From assembly GCA_029243545.1 (NCBI GenBank), contig JAQWRV010000029.1:1-34294 (forward strand): a stretch of DNA of 34,294 bases. The letters run 5' to 3'. The DNA is from Rhodospirillaceae bacterium. GTDB taxonomy: Bacteria; Pseudomonadota; Alphaproteobacteria; Rhodospirillales; Rhodospirillaceae. The position numbers and the translations under genes were made by a program. Shown piece by piece: positions 1 through 7,660 of this stretch. Numbering within the stretch: position 1 is the first letter of the stretch; each line of letters starts with the position of its first letter. The notes under the pieces are model-generated. The model had not been told where the DNA came from. It saw nothing but the letters and a program-made list of their open reading frames with translations, and did no database searches.

Positions 1-861
1 CCCCAGCCCCAGCCCCAGCATCGCTATCTGCACACCTCACCAGAATTTGCGATGAAAAAGCTGCTGGCCGCTGGCGAATCCAAAATTTTCCAAATCTGCC
101 ACGTATTCCGGGATGGCGAAGACAGCAAAATTCATCATCCAGAGTTCACTTTGCTGGAGTGGTATCGGGCGGGTAAGGATTACACGACCCTGATGGCTGA
201 TATTGAAGCGCTGTTGGAAGGTGTTGCTAAGGCGGCGGGCACTAAGGGTTTTCAAGGCGGAGTAGTGTCATGTGAGGCACCGTTGACATGGTCACGCATG
301 ACTATTGCTGAAGCTTTTAGGCAACTCGCTGACATTGATGTCGCCGGCACCATTGACGATCCTTTTAATCCTTCTGGAAAAGCGTTGGTAGCCGAGGCCC
401 AGCGCATAGGCGTGCGTTGTAACCCCGAAGACTCTTGGGATGATGTATTTCACAAAATTCTATTGGAGAAGGTCGAGCCACACTTGGCCAACCAGCCGTG
501 CATATTTATCACTGATTACCCGACCCCTGTCGGTGCACTTGCCCGCCGCACGTCTTCAGATCCACGGTTTTGCGAACGCGTTGAGGCCTACGTCTGTGGA
601 ATGGAACTGGCCAACGGTTATTCCGAGCTTACGGATGCCGCCGAACAACGCACCCGTTTTGAACGGGATCGAGCGCTCCACGCATCTCTGTATGGTGCCC
701 CGCCCCCAATAGATGAAGATTTTCTAGCTGCTCTAGCTGATGTGCCGCCTTCAGCAGGTATGGCGCTTGGAATTGACCGTTTGGTTATGTTGCTGACTGG
801 GGCTGAGCATATTCGTGACGTCTTATGGGCGCCGGTCGATATGTCGAAGGGCGTGGGCTAA
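1..861 (+). CDS. epmA: EF-P beta-lysylation protein EpmA (lysyl-tRNA synthetase-like), 5' truncated by window edge
   Basis: The reading frame is open from base 1, so the gene begins before the window; 286 residues are visible against about 325 in E. coli EpmA. The protein is a class II lysyl-tRNA synthetase paralogue without the anticodon-binding domain. With EpmB it attaches beta-lysine to a conserved lysine of elongation factor P, which relieves ribosome stalling at polyproline. Visible family motifs are LHTSPEFAMKK close to the window start, the HxPEFTLLEWYRAG motif 2 region, GMELANGYSEL near base 600, and the motif 3 stretch GMALGIDRLVML near base 760. Ending soon after motif 3 fits EpmA rather than full LysS. 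The first 18 bases are a CCCCAG triplication encoding Pro-Gln repeats. The ATG at 52 is internal and not the start. Confidence 0.93.
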   Translation, partial: PQPQPQHRYLHTSPEFAMKKLLAAGESKIFQICHVFRDGEDSKIHHPEFTLLEWYRAGKDYTTLMADIEALLEGVAKAAGTKGFQGGVVSCEAPLTWSRMTIAEAFRQLADIDVAGTIDDPFNPSGKALVAEAQRIGVRCNPEDSWDDVFHKILLEKVEPHLANQPCIFITDYPTPVGALARRTSSDPRFCERVEAYVCGMELANGYSELTDAAEQRTRFERDRALHASLYGAPPPIDEDFLAALADVPPSAGMALGIDRLVMLLTGAEHIRDVLWAPVDMSKGVG

Positions 862-920
862 TAGAAAACCGCGGACACTGAGGCCCGCCGTTTCAATCAC
901 TTTATCTTATCAGCGGAATA

Positions 921-1469
921 TTACTTAGGGGGCGTGCAGGCCTCTTCAACCATTGCCAAGGCCGGAATTTGAATTTCGGCGTCTTGAATTGTCGCTGCTT
1001 CAAATTGCATTTCTTCGCACCAGAATAATTTGTTTGATTCACATTCTGAGCTCATGCGTTGGGCAAATTCGGTGTTGTTCTCACTGGGGACCCAAGGTTT
1101 GTATTCTTGCTCGTTGTCCTCGGCGACTTCTTCCAGAATTTCTTCGTATTCAATGCGATCTTTGCGGCGCTTTCTTGAGGCTTCAATGGCGGCGCTTTTT
1201 GAACACAAAGCAGCGCCCATAGCAGCGATTTTCCATGATTCTCCGCCAATGTCAGCGATGTTTTCTATACCATCGCAAGTCTTTGCCGACTGTGGGCCAC
1301 AGTGATCCAACTTCACTTTCTTTTTCTCAGGCACTGCTGGCGCCGCTGGCGCTTCCTCTTCCAGTTCTGGTGGGGGAGGTGGTGCCGGCGCCTGTGCTTC
1401 TTGTGCGAAGCTCGTTTGCGCACACATAACGGTCAGAGCCGTCGCTAATGCAATCCCGTATTTCATCAT
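921..1469 (-). CDS. Hypothetical secreted Cys-rich protein with proline-rich N-terminus
   Basis: 182 residues; I do not recognise a family. It starts with a clear Sec signal peptide (hydrophobic core ALATALTVMCA, likely cleavage after SFA at about residue 22). A low-complexity Pro/Glu/Ala segment at about 26-50 includes five consecutive prolines. The mature remainder is charged, with a Lys/Arg/Glu helix around 98-125, and has six cysteines in CGPQSAKTC, ALCSK, SSEC, FWCEE and EEAC contexts, which suggests three periplasmic disulfides. Two ATG codons lie in tandem (1469 and 1466) and either could start it. It converges on epmA and sits downstream of thiE on the same strand with an 86-bp gap. 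The signal peptide and composition support a real gene; its role is unknown. Confidence 0.72.
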   Translation of the reverse strand: MMKYGIALATALTVMCAQTSFAQEAQAPAPPPPPELEEEAPAAPAVPEKKKVKLDHCGPQSAKTCDGIENIADIGGESWKIAAMGAALCSKSAAIEASRKRRKDRIEYEEILEEVAEDNEQEYKPWVPSENNTEFAQRMSSECESNKLFWCEEMQFEAATIQDAEIQIPALAMVEEACTPPK

Positions 1470-1555
1470 TATCTGCCTGGTTTCAGGTTCTCAATCGGCG
1501 ACACATTATTCGTTCACGTCGACGATGGAAAGGGCCAGTTTGGGTCAATTTTTGC

Positions 1556-2191
1556 TCAACTCGACATCTGTTCGCGAAACAAGCGCGCCGCTGTCGCTGG
1601 ACCCTCAGGGTAAGCCCATATTCCAGAGGAGACAGCCAAGAAGTCTGCGCCTGCCTCGATAAGAGGCCGGCAATTGTCCGGAGTAATGCCGCCAATAGCG
1701 ACACAAGGCACATTTGTTGTTTCAGACCAGATCTCGAGTTCATCTAGAGGTGCTGTCTCAGTATCTGCTTTGGTTTGGGATGGAAAAAAGGCCCCAAACG
1801 CCACGTAATCAGCGCCCGCGTCGGCCAGCTTCATTGCCACATGACGCGATGCTTGGCAGGAAACCCCGACGGTGGCGTCGTTGCCGACGATACGGCGCGC
1901 GTCCTCGTAGGGCATGTCGTCAGGCCCAATGTGCACGCCATCGCACCCAGTCTCAAAGGCCAGGTCAGGCCTGTCGTTCAGGATCAGCGCTACGTCATGG
2001 GTGGTGCAGATAGGAAGGAGCGCATCCACGGTTTGCCGGATCTGGGTGTCGTCGACGTTTTTGAGCCGGACCTGCAGGCAAGCAACGTCGCCGGCCTCAA
2101 TCACCGGCGGCAGGGCAGCTGCAAACGCTATGGGGCTATCCAGCTGCGGCGGCGTGATCAAATAAAGCCGGCAGGACAGAGCCTTGCTCAC
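1556..2191 (-). CDS. thiE: Thiamine-phosphate synthase (ThiE)
   Basis: 211 residues, usual length for ThiE. The enzyme joins HMP-pyrophosphate and the thiazole phosphate to form thiamine monophosphate in the cytoplasm. The TIM-barrel signatures are present in order: QVRLK at 40-44 (usually QxRxK), NDRPD at 72-76, GVHIG at 85-89, the pyrophosphate-loop region around 108-140, GGIT at 167-170 and VSSGIW at 187-192. The start is a GTG that overlaps the TGA of the upstream fba gene (GTGA), so the two are probably translationally coupled. The HMP-kinase gene thiD lies about 18 kb away in this window, so thiamine genes are scattered. No TPP riboswitch is visible here, as expected for an internal operon gene. 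Confidence 0.93.
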   Translation of the reverse strand: MSKALSCRLYLITPPQLDSPIAFAAALPPVIEAGDVACLQVRLKNVDDTQIRQTVDALLPICTTHDVALILNDRPDLAFETGCDGVHIGPDDMPYEDARRIVGNDATVGVSCQASRHVAMKLADAGADYVAFGAFFPSQTKADTETAPLDELEIWSETTNVPCVAIGGITPDNCRPLIEAGADFLAVSSGIWAYPEGPATAARLFREQMSS

Positions 2192-3117
2192 TCTTTACCT
2201 TTATAAATATTGATCAGAGTGTTGAGCATACCCAGGGCATCTTCTTTCGAGCGTTGGAACGTATTGCGGCCAATAATTGACCCGTTTCCGCCGCCATCCC
2301 TGATCGCCCTGGCTTCCTCGTAAAGCCCCTCAAGTCCTTTCTTGCCGCCGCCCGAGAATACCACAAGGCGCCTACCGTCAAAACAGCTCTGAACCACATG
2401 CTGAACCCGTTCTACGAGCGTGGCTCTGGCAATTTTATGCTCTTTGTAGACTTTCTCCGCGGCAGGTAGCTCCAAGAAATCCGTTGGCAGCTTGACCTTG
2501 ATGATATGGGCGCCGGCCAGGGCCGCCATATGTGCCGCATAAGCACAGATATCGAATGCGGTTTCACCGTCTTTGGACACGTAGGTCCCCCGTGAATAGG
2601 ACCAGACAACCACCGCGAGGCCAACAGACTTGGCCTCTTCCGTCAGTTCACGGAGATCTTCAATCATCGCGTAGGCTTGCTCGGAGCCGGGGTAAATCGT
2701 GTAACCGATAGCTGAGCAACCGAGGCGGAGCGCATCACCGACGCTGGCGGTAATGGCTTGGGTCGGGGCGTCATTGTTACCCATCAGGGAGTTGGCGCTG
2801 TTCACTTTTAAAATCGTCGGTACCGATCCGGCGAAGGTGCTGGCGCCTGATTCGATCATGCCGAGTGGCGCAGCAAAGGCGGACAATCCGGCGTCAATGG
2901 CCAGCTGCCAATGGTAATGGGGGTCATAGGCTGGCGGGTTGGGGGCAAAACTGCGTGCAGGGCCGTGCTCAAACCCTTGATCAACGGGGAGAATAACTAA
3001 ATGGCCGGTGCCACCCAGGCGTCCCTGCATCAAAATACGGGCGAGATTGGCTTTTGTGCCAGGATTATCACTTTCGTACCCGGCGAGGATCTTTTTTACC
3101 CGCTGTGTCAATTTCAT
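2188..3117 (-). CDS. fbaB: Class I fructose-bisphosphate aldolase (DhnA/FbaB type)
   Basis: 309 residues of the archaeal-type/DhnA class I aldolase family, which cleaves or forms fructose 1,6-bisphosphate through a Schiff base, without metal. Diagnostic segments are ILPVDQGFEHGPA at about 42-54, the IIKVKL strand at 205-210 (K207 or K209 is the likely Schiff-base lysine; family alignment needed to choose), FSGGGKKG at 254-261 and GRNTFQR at 283-289, which bind phosphate. The gene overlaps thiE by 4 nt and is divergent from the coiled-coil gene at 3240. In several relatives this aldolase closes a tkt-gap-pgk-fba run; none of those genes is present upstream here. The symbol is given by family; strain databases may use fba or fda. 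Confidence 0.92.
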   Translation of the reverse strand: MKLTQRVKKILAGYESDNPGTKANLARILMQGRLGGTGHLVILPVDQGFEHGPARSFAPNPPAYDPHYHWQLAIDAGLSAFAAPLGMIESGASTFAGSVPTILKVNSANSLMGNNDAPTQAITASVGDALRLGCSAIGYTIYPGSEQAYAMIEDLRELTEEAKSVGLAVVVWSYSRGTYVSKDGETAFDICAYAAHMAALAGAHIIKVKLPTDFLELPAAEKVYKEHKIARATLVERVQHVVQSCFDGRRLVVFSGGGKKGLEGLYEEARAIRDGGGNGSIIGRNTFQRSKEDALGMLNTLINIYKGKE

Positions 3118-3194
3118 CGGTCTTTGGTCCCTTATCTAAGAACGCCAGTCCCCTCTAAACGGTCCGGCTAATCCTGATGAGATATATCGGCCTG

Positions 3195-3220
3195 TTGACG
3201 CTGTGAACAGACCCTATCCA
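3195..3220 (+). promoter_or_regulatory. Candidate sigma-70-type promoter for the zapA unit
   Basis: TTGACGC followed by 11 nt and CCTATCCA resembles the alphaproteobacterial housekeeping consensus TTGACGS-N10-14-GCTANAWC, with an imperfect -10. It lies in the divergent gap between fba and the coiled-coil gene, 20 nt before the latter. Motif match only. Confidence 0.33.
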
Positions 3221-3239
3221 ATCCTCACAGCAGGACGAT

Positions 3240-3596
3240 ATGCGATCGCACTATGTTGACGGCTACGAAGCCTCCGCTTATGTTCTAGTCTTAGTTCAAG
3301 AAAAGGTACCTAGGCCCTTGAAAGATATTGCAATCTATCGACTGCAGCGCGTTGATAAAGCTCTTGAGCGGCTGAACGCGGTGGTTGCGCGGTTGGAAAC
3401 GGCAGTGCATTCAAAAGGGGCAATCCCAGCGACTCAATCCGGTGAAAATGGCCAAGCATTAACCGATGTCAGGGCTGATATGGCCGCATTACGTTCTGAT
3501 TATGATGCGCTCCGTGCCGTTGCCAGCAAGGTGGCAGACCGCCTTGATGCTTCAATTGACCAGCTGAAAGCGGATACGTCCGCTGCGGCCGGATAG
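3240..3596 (+). CDS. DUF4164-like coiled-coil protein upstream of zapA
   Basis: 118 residues. The region from about residue 28 onward is almost entirely helical, with heptad-like hydrophobic spacing (YRLQRVDKALERL, VARLETAV, MAALRSDYDALRAVASKVADRL), so a coiled coil is expected. Small proteins of this kind (DUF4164) sit immediately before zapA in many alphaproteobacteria, and that neighbourhood plus length is the basis of the call. The function is not established; a role near the division machinery is inference from linkage. AGGA lies 7 nt before the ATG at 3240, favouring this start. An in-frame TTG at 3318 would give a shorter protein that starts at the coiled coil and cannot be excluded. 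The stop is 19 nt before zapA. Confidence 0.72.
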   Translation: MRSHYVDGYEASAYVLVLVQEKVPRPLKDIAIYRLQRVDKALERLNAVVARLETAVHSKGAIPATQSGENGQALTDVRADMAALRSDYDALRAVASKVADRLDASIDQLKADTSAAAG

Positions 3597-3615
3597 CACA
3601 GTGATTTGATCTTCC

Positions 3616-3954
3616 ATGGCACAAGTTCCCATTACGCTCCGGGGTCGGACCTATCAGATAGCCTGCGAAGATGGCCAGGAGGCGCATTTAACGCGTTTGG
3701 GACGCTATCTGGATGAGCAGGCTGATCAACTACTCAAGAGCGCCGGGCCCGTACCCGTAACTGACACTATGTTGCTGGTGATGGTTTCGCTTTTGGTGGC
3801 CGATGAGCTGTCAGATACGGCAGGAGAGCTTGAGAATTTCCGCCGCGCCGGGGAGGGAAAGACCCGGATTGAGGTAGAAGAAGCCGTCGTCACGGCCATA
3901 GATACCTTGGCATCCCGGATTGAAAGTATTGCCGAACGCCTTGAAGGTGCCTAA
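3616..3954 (+). CDS. zapA: Cell division protein ZapA
   Basis: 112 residues, normal for ZapA, a cytoplasmic protein that bundles FtsZ filaments and stabilises the Z-ring. The N-terminal domain begins with the typical VPITLRGRTYQIACEDGQEAHL (strand, strand, helix); LGRYLDEQADQLL matches the family's ly-x-x-lD-x-x-x pattern; a long C-terminal coiled coil follows (about 55-110) ending IESIAERLEGA. Placement between the DUF4164-like gene and the 6S RNA/cyclo-ligase locus is the standard alphaproteobacterial arrangement. No strong Shine-Dalgarno is seen, so coupling to the upstream gene is possible. Confidence 0.9.
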   Translation: MAQVPITLRGRTYQIACEDGQEAHLTRLGRYLDEQADQLLKSAGPVPVTDTMLLVMVSLLVADELSDTAGELENFRRAGEGKTRIEVEEAVVTAIDTLASRIESIAERLEGA

Positions 3955-3965
3955 GTTCCAGCGCT

Positions 3966-4121
3966 GGAGCTGCCGGGTGCGTTAGGTTGTGAGTTATCCC
4001 TGGGGCGATTTTCTTAAGACCGGGAGCTGTCTCTCGTAGGGTCTTGGCCCTATGACGCGGCGCCCACATTTACCCTGTGGCCCAAGGCGAGGTCACGATA
4101 ATCGACGGCCATGGCGGCTCC
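3966..4121 (+). ncRNA. ssrS: 6S RNA (SsrS) candidate
   Basis: The 196-bp gap between zapA and the cyclo-ligase gene is where 6S RNA lies in many proteobacteria. The termini GGAGCTGCC (3966-3974) and GGCGGCTCC (4113-4121) can form a 9-bp closing helix with one G-U pair, giving an RNA of about 156 nt, the usual alphaproteobacterial size. Inside, AAGACC (4016-4021) pairs with GGTCTT (4040-4045) to make a further hairpin. 6S RNA mimics an open promoter and sequesters sigma-70 RNA polymerase in stationary phase. Exact ends are inferred from the helix; no promoter was assigned. A covariance-model search would settle it. Confidence 0.75.
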
Positions 4122-4150
4122 ATCATTTTCCCATTTAAGACCTGGCAAAT

Positions 4151-4774
4151 ATGAATTCTACAGCGTCAGACACCAGTGGTGAGACTCTAGAAGCGGCGAA
4201 GGCACGTGTGCGTCAAGAATTCTTAGACCGAAGAGCATCATTGAAGGCTGCTGAGCCCGACGCGGGAAACCAAATTAAAGATCAAGTCCTGTCGCTCCAT
4301 AAGGACCAGCTATTCGGCAAAACTGCCGGCTACGTCGCGATTGGCGACGAATTGGATATTGGTCTTGCCATGAGTGCTCTCTATAGGCGGGAGACCGTGC
4401 TTTGCTTGCCCGTAAACGAGGCTCAGGCTTCAGTGCTTAGTTTTCGGGCCTGGGAGCCCGGTTCAGTAATGATTGGCGGTCCGTTTGGGACACGTTTTCC
4501 AGAGGCCAATGCTGAGGCGGTCAGTCCAGACGTTCTTCTGGTTCCGTTAGTAGCTTTCGATTGTTCTGGTCATCGGCTTGGCTATGGCAAAGGGTTCTAC
4601 GACATAACTCTCGCTGAGCTACGAAAAGACAATAGCATAGCGGCCTATGGAGTTGCTTACGATGGACAGGAAATTGAAAGCGTGCCGCACGATGTATTCG
4701 ATGCACGTCTGGACGGTATCATAACGCCATCCCGCATTATCCTCTCAGACAGCGAAAGCGATGAACCGGCATGA
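4151..4774 (+). CDS. fthC: 5-formyltetrahydrofolate cyclo-ligase
   Basis: 207 residues. Converts 5-formyl-THF and ATP to 5,10-methenyl-THF, returning the storage folate to the one-carbon pool. N-terminal helix with VRQEFLDRRASL (basic substrate/ATP-binding region), PxxxDEL-like VAIGDELDI at 62-70, and the signature GYGKGFYD at 144-151 that binds ATP/Mg. Length is typical. The gene follows the 6S RNA candidate, and in other proteobacteria the two are cotranscribed (ygfA in E. coli). Its TGA overlaps the next ATG by 4 nt (ATGA), so it is coupled to the YmdB-type gene. No clear Shine-Dalgarno precedes the ATG; about 15 residues at the N-terminus are poorly conserved. Confidence 0.92.
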   Translation: MNSTASDTSGETLEAAKARVRQEFLDRRASLKAAEPDAGNQIKDQVLSLHKDQLFGKTAGYVAIGDELDIGLAMSALYRRETVLCLPVNEAQASVLSFRAWEPGSVMIGGPFGTRFPEANAEAVSPDVLLVPLVAFDCSGHRLGYGKGFYDITLAELRKDNSIAAYGVAYDGQEIESVPHDVFDARLDGIITPSRIILSDSESDEPA

Positions 4775-5601
4775 GGTTGCTTTATCTCGGCGATATTATG
4801 GGTAAGTCAGGCCGAACGGCTGTGATTGAGCGCATGCCGGATTTGCGGGCGTCTCTAGACCTCGATTTCGTTATCGCTTGCGGCGAAAATGCCGCCCACG
4901 GGTTCGGCATAACGATCAAGATCTGTGAGGCTTTATTTGACGCCGGAGTGGATGTGATCACGACGGGCAATCATGCCTGGGATCAACGTGAAATCATTGA
5001 CTACATTCCAACGGAACCGCGGCTTTTGCGTCCGGCAAATTACCCGGAAGGAACACCGGGGCAGGGGGCAGGCCTTTATGAAACTGCGTCTGGCCAGCGG
5101 GTCGCCGTGGTCCAAATCATGGGACGATTGTTCATGCCGCCTATCGACGAGCCTTTTCGCTGTCTTGAAGATTTTCTCAGCGGAACCCAGTTGGGCACGG
5201 ATGCGGATGCTATTGTGATTGATATCCACGGTGAGGCGACCAGCGAAAAGAATGCGCTGGGGTGCATAGCTGATGGGCGCGCATCGCTCGCTGTGGGTAG
5301 TCATTCCCATATTCCGACCTCTGACACGCGCATCTTGCCTGATGGTACCGGCTATCAGACTGATGCCGGTATGTGCGGACCTTATGAATCCGTGATTGGC
5401 ATGGATGCCGGCATTGCTGTGCGGCGCTTTATGGAGGCGCTGCCGGGTGAGCGTCTGGAACCGGCAACCGGTCCGGCCACGATCTGCGGAGTTATGGTTG
5501 AAACCGACGATCAAACCGGCCTGGCCGCATCCATACATCCAGTCCGCGATGGCGGCCACTTAGCCCCTTATTTACCGACAATTTCTGGGGCACTTGCTTG
5601 A
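4771..5601 (+). CDS. YmdB-type metallophosphoesterase (TIGR00282 family)
   Basis: 276 residues, the family norm. A calcineurin-like phosphoesterase with the YmdB set of di-metal ligands in place: D8 (YLGDIMG), E39/N40 (CGENAAHG), N67/H68 (TTGNHAWD), H153 (DIHGEATSE), and H178 and H180 (GSHSHIPT). YmdB of Bacillus hydrolyses 2',3'-cyclic nucleotides and affects biofilm genes; the physiological role in alphaproteobacteria is not known. Translationally coupled to the cyclo-ligase gene by ATGA. A 6-bp hairpin (CAGCCC/GGGCTG, 5602-5620) follows the stop directly but lacks a T-tract. Confidence 0.9.
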   Translation: MRLLYLGDIMGKSGRTAVIERMPDLRASLDLDFVIACGENAAHGFGITIKICEALFDAGVDVITTGNHAWDQREIIDYIPTEPRLLRPANYPEGTPGQGAGLYETASGQRVAVVQIMGRLFMPPIDEPFRCLEDFLSGTQLGTDADAIVIDIHGEATSEKNALGCIADGRASLAVGSHSHIPTSDTRILPDGTGYQTDAGMCGPYESVIGMDAGIAVRRFMEALPGERLEPATGPATICGVMVETDDQTGLAASIHPVRDGGHLAPYLPTISGALA

Positions 5602-5664
5602 CAGCCCGGTTCCAGGGCTGCAAATCAGCGCACAACATGCTTTATGGCATAGATGGGGCTCTAT

Positions 5665-5694
5665 TTGGGGTCTAAACACAACACCTGGTATAAC
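5665..5694 (+). promoter_or_regulatory. Candidate promoter upstream of yebC
   Basis: TTGGGG (5665-5670), an 18-nt spacer and TATAAC (5689-5694) lie 46 nt before the yebC start, in the only gap between the YmdB-type gene and the long ruv-tol block. Pattern match only; it would head yebC-ruvCAB and possibly the tol genes. Confidence 0.33.
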
Positions 5695-5740
5695 CAATTA
5701 GGTACCGCCTCTTAGCAGGGTGGCCATCAAGGAGGGGGCT

Positions 5741-6487
5741 ATGGCAGGCCATTCCAAATTTAAGAACATCATGTTTCGTAAAGGGGCGCAGGATAAAAAG
5801 CGCGCTAAACTATTCTCTAAGCTAGCGAAGGAAATCACTGTGGCTGCGAAACTGGGCATGCCTGACCCGGAGCACAACCCGCGCCTGCGGTCGGCCATCG
5901 TTGCTGCCCGGGCACAAAGCATGCCCAAGGATAATATCCAACGGGCAATGGAAAAGGCAGCTGGCGGTGACGGAGAAAACTATGAAGAAGCCCGCTACGA
6001 AGGGTACGGTCCAGGCAATGTTGCTCTCATTGTCGAGGCCTTGACAGACAACCGCAATCGAACAGCAGGTGAAGTCCGAACAGCCTTCACAAAAAACGGT
6101 GGCTCGTTAGGGGCCAGCAATAGCGTCGCCTTCAATTTTGAGCGCGTTGGGTCGATTAAGTATCCGGCGTCGGCCGGAAGTGAAGACGCCGTCATGGAAG
6201 CCGCGATCGAGGCTGGCGCGCAGGACGTTGAGTCCAGCGATGACGGTCATGACATTTATTGTGAGCCAGATGATCTTCATGAAGTCCAGAAGCATCTAGA
6301 AAAAGTGCTCGGTGAACCAGCAAGTGCCCGTCTTGATTGGCGCCCGCTCAATACGGTCGATGTCTCCGCAGACAGGGCGCCAACCCTGTTTAATTTACTT
6401 AATGCGCTAGACGATAGTGATGATGTGCAGCACGTCGCAGCGAATTTTGAAATAGATGACGCCGTCATGGCTGAGTTGGGTGACTAG
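5741..6487 (+). CDS. yebC: YebC/PmpR-family regulator (TACO1-like)
   Basis: 248 residues starting [23 protein letters not shown], the near-invariant start of the family. I chose the ATG at 5741 because AAGGAGGGGG (5729-5738) sits just before it and because the conserved MAGHSK begins there; a GTG 21 nt upstream gives an unneeded extension. YebC proteins bind DNA as transcription regulators, and recent work on the family also links them to translation of polyproline-rich sequences. Further signatures include [29 protein letters not shown]-like residues at about 50-75, and [23 protein letters not shown]. Its position directly before ruvC is common across bacteria. It lies 22 nt before the ruvC start. 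Confidence 0.95.
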   Translation: MAGHSKFKNIMFRKGAQDKKRAKLFSKLAKEITVAAKLGMPDPEHNPRLRSAIVAARAQSMPKDNIQRAMEKAAGGDGENYEEARYEGYGPGNVALIVEALTDNRNRTAGEVRTAFTKNGGSLGASNSVAFNFERVGSIKYPASAGSEDAVMEAAIEAGAQDVESSDDGHDIYCEPDDLHEVQKHLEKVLGEPASARLDWRPLNTVDVSADRAPTLFNLLNALDDSDDVQHVAANFEIDDAVMAELGD

Positions 6488-6509
6488 ATGCGCGGCAAAA
6501 TTACAGGAG

Positions 6510-7028
6510 GTGGCCATTCGTCTCTTGGGGCTTGATCCCGGTCTACGTGCGACTGGTTGGGGCATTATTGATGCCAATGGCAATCATTTGTCGGCTGTAG
6601 CGAACGGGACGATCCGCGCGAGCGTTGATGCACCATTGGCTGAGCGCCTGCATCATATTTTTGCCGAAGTCGGCCGCGTCATAAATGAATTCTCTCCCCA
6701 TGAGTGTGCCGTTGAAGAGACCTTTGTGAACAAAAACCCGGCCTCGACGCTAAAACTAGGTCATGCGCGGGCCGCGGCAATTCTTGGTGCTGCTGAGGCT
6801 GGATTGATCGTCGCAGAATACTCGCCGAATGCTGTCAAAAAGGCAGTCGTTGGTGCTGGACATGCCGACAAGAAGCAAGTCGCGGTTATGGTTAATATGA
6901 TTTTACCGGCCGCTAACGCGGACTCCTCTGATTCAGCAGACGCTCTAGCTGTGGCCATTTGTCATGCCCATCACCGCACGGCTAATACTAAACTTGCGCA
7001 AGCCATGGCTGCGGGGCAGTCACGATGA
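6510..7028 (+). CDS. ruvC: Crossover junction endodeoxyribonuclease RuvC
   Basis: Resolves Holliday junctions by paired incisions, working with RuvAB. From the GTG at 6510 the protein is 172 residues. The four acidic catalytic residues are present: D9 ([12 protein letters not shown]), E69 ([11 protein letters not shown]), D141 and D144 ([13 protein letters not shown]). The start is uncertain. GTG at 6510 gives an N-terminus matching E. coli MAIILGIDPG, but the only Shine-Dalgarno, AGGAGG (6505-6510), overlaps that codon. An ATT at 6516 is ideally spaced from it. The longer frame from 6456 lies inside yebC and has no RuvC-like sequence. The TGA overlaps the ruvA ATG (ATGA). Confidence 0.95.
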   Translation: MAIRLLGLDPGLRATGWGIIDANGNHLSAVANGTIRASVDAPLAERLHHIFAEVGRVINEFSPHECAVEETFVNKNPASTLKLGHARAAAILGAAEAGLIVAEYSPNAVKKAVVGAGHADKKQVAVMVNMILPAANADSSDSADALAVAICHAHHRTANTKLAQAMAAGQSR

Positions 7029-7660
7029 TTGCCAAACTTAAAGGGTTGGTTGACAGCGTGGGCGTTGACTGGGCTGTGATTGATGTCGGCGGTGTCGGAT
7101 ACATGGTTTTTTGTTCGTCACGTACATTGTCGGTTTTACCGCAACCCGGCGAAGCCATGACCCTATCTGTCGAAACTCATGTCCGTGAAGACCACATTCA
7201 TTTGTACGGTTTCGCTACTGCCAGTGAACGTGATGCATTTCTATTGGTGACGAAAGTGCAAGGCGTGGGAACGAAGGTTGCCTTGGCAATTCTGTCTGCC
7301 TTGAGCCCGGACCAAATGGCACAGGCCTTAGCAGCCCAAGACAAAACGCCGTTTACCCGCGCCAGCGGCGTTGGTCCTAAACTGGCAGCACGTTTGGTCA
7401 CAGAATTGAAGGATAAGGTCGGTGGCATTGCGGCCGTACCGGTGCTTGCTGCCAAGTCGAATGGTAAAGCTACTGGTGAGAGGGGCACTGACCCAACCGC
7501 CGATCTGCTTGAAGACGCGGTCTCTGCGCTGGTCAATCTTGGTTATGGCCGGGCTGACGCATTCGGAGCTGTATCACGTGTTGTTTATGCCGATCAGGGT
7601 GCGCATACCCTGGACGGGCTGATCCGCAATGGCTTGAAGGAACTTTCAAGCGATGTCTGA
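7025..7660 (+). CDS. ruvA: Holliday junction branch migration protein RuvA
   Basis: 211 residues. A RuvA tetramer clamps the four-way junction and loads RuvB. Domain I (OB fold, 1-64) starts [10 protein letters not shown] and contains [14 protein letters not shown]. Domain II has two helix-hairpin-helix motifs, [16 protein letters not shown] (about 79-94) and [20 protein letters not shown] (about 113-132). After a flexible linker, domain III (about 160-205, [21 protein letters not shown]) is the RuvB-binding part. ATGA overlap with ruvC and an 8-nt overlap with ruvB show a coupled operon. Confidence 0.97.
   Translation: MIAKLKGLVDSVGVDWAVIDVGGVGYMVFCSSRTLSVLPQPGEAMTLSVETHVREDHIHLYGFATASERDAFLLVTKVQGVGTKVALAILSALSPDQMAQALAAQDKTPFTRASGVGPKLAARLVTELKDKVGGIAAVPVLAAKSNGKATGERGTDPTADLLEDAVSALVNLGYGRADAFGAVSRVVYADQGAHTLDGLIRNGLKELSSDV

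Noticed and set aside
1-18. CCCCAG triplication at the window edge as a repeat element
   Set aside because: Three hexamers within the epmA frame, cut by the window boundary; too short to interpret.
4933-5559. 208-codon minus-strand frame opposite the YmdB-type gene
   Set aside because: It lies wholly over a well-supported gene, has no family resemblance, and its residues look like a codon-shadow (many His/Arg/Ile).
5602-5620. Hairpin after the YmdB-type gene as a terminator
   Set aside because: Six base pairs only and no T-tract; recorded in the gene entry instead.
6456-6509. Upstream ATG extension of ruvC
   Set aside because: It lies inside the yebC coding sequence and adds residues unlike any RuvC N-terminus.
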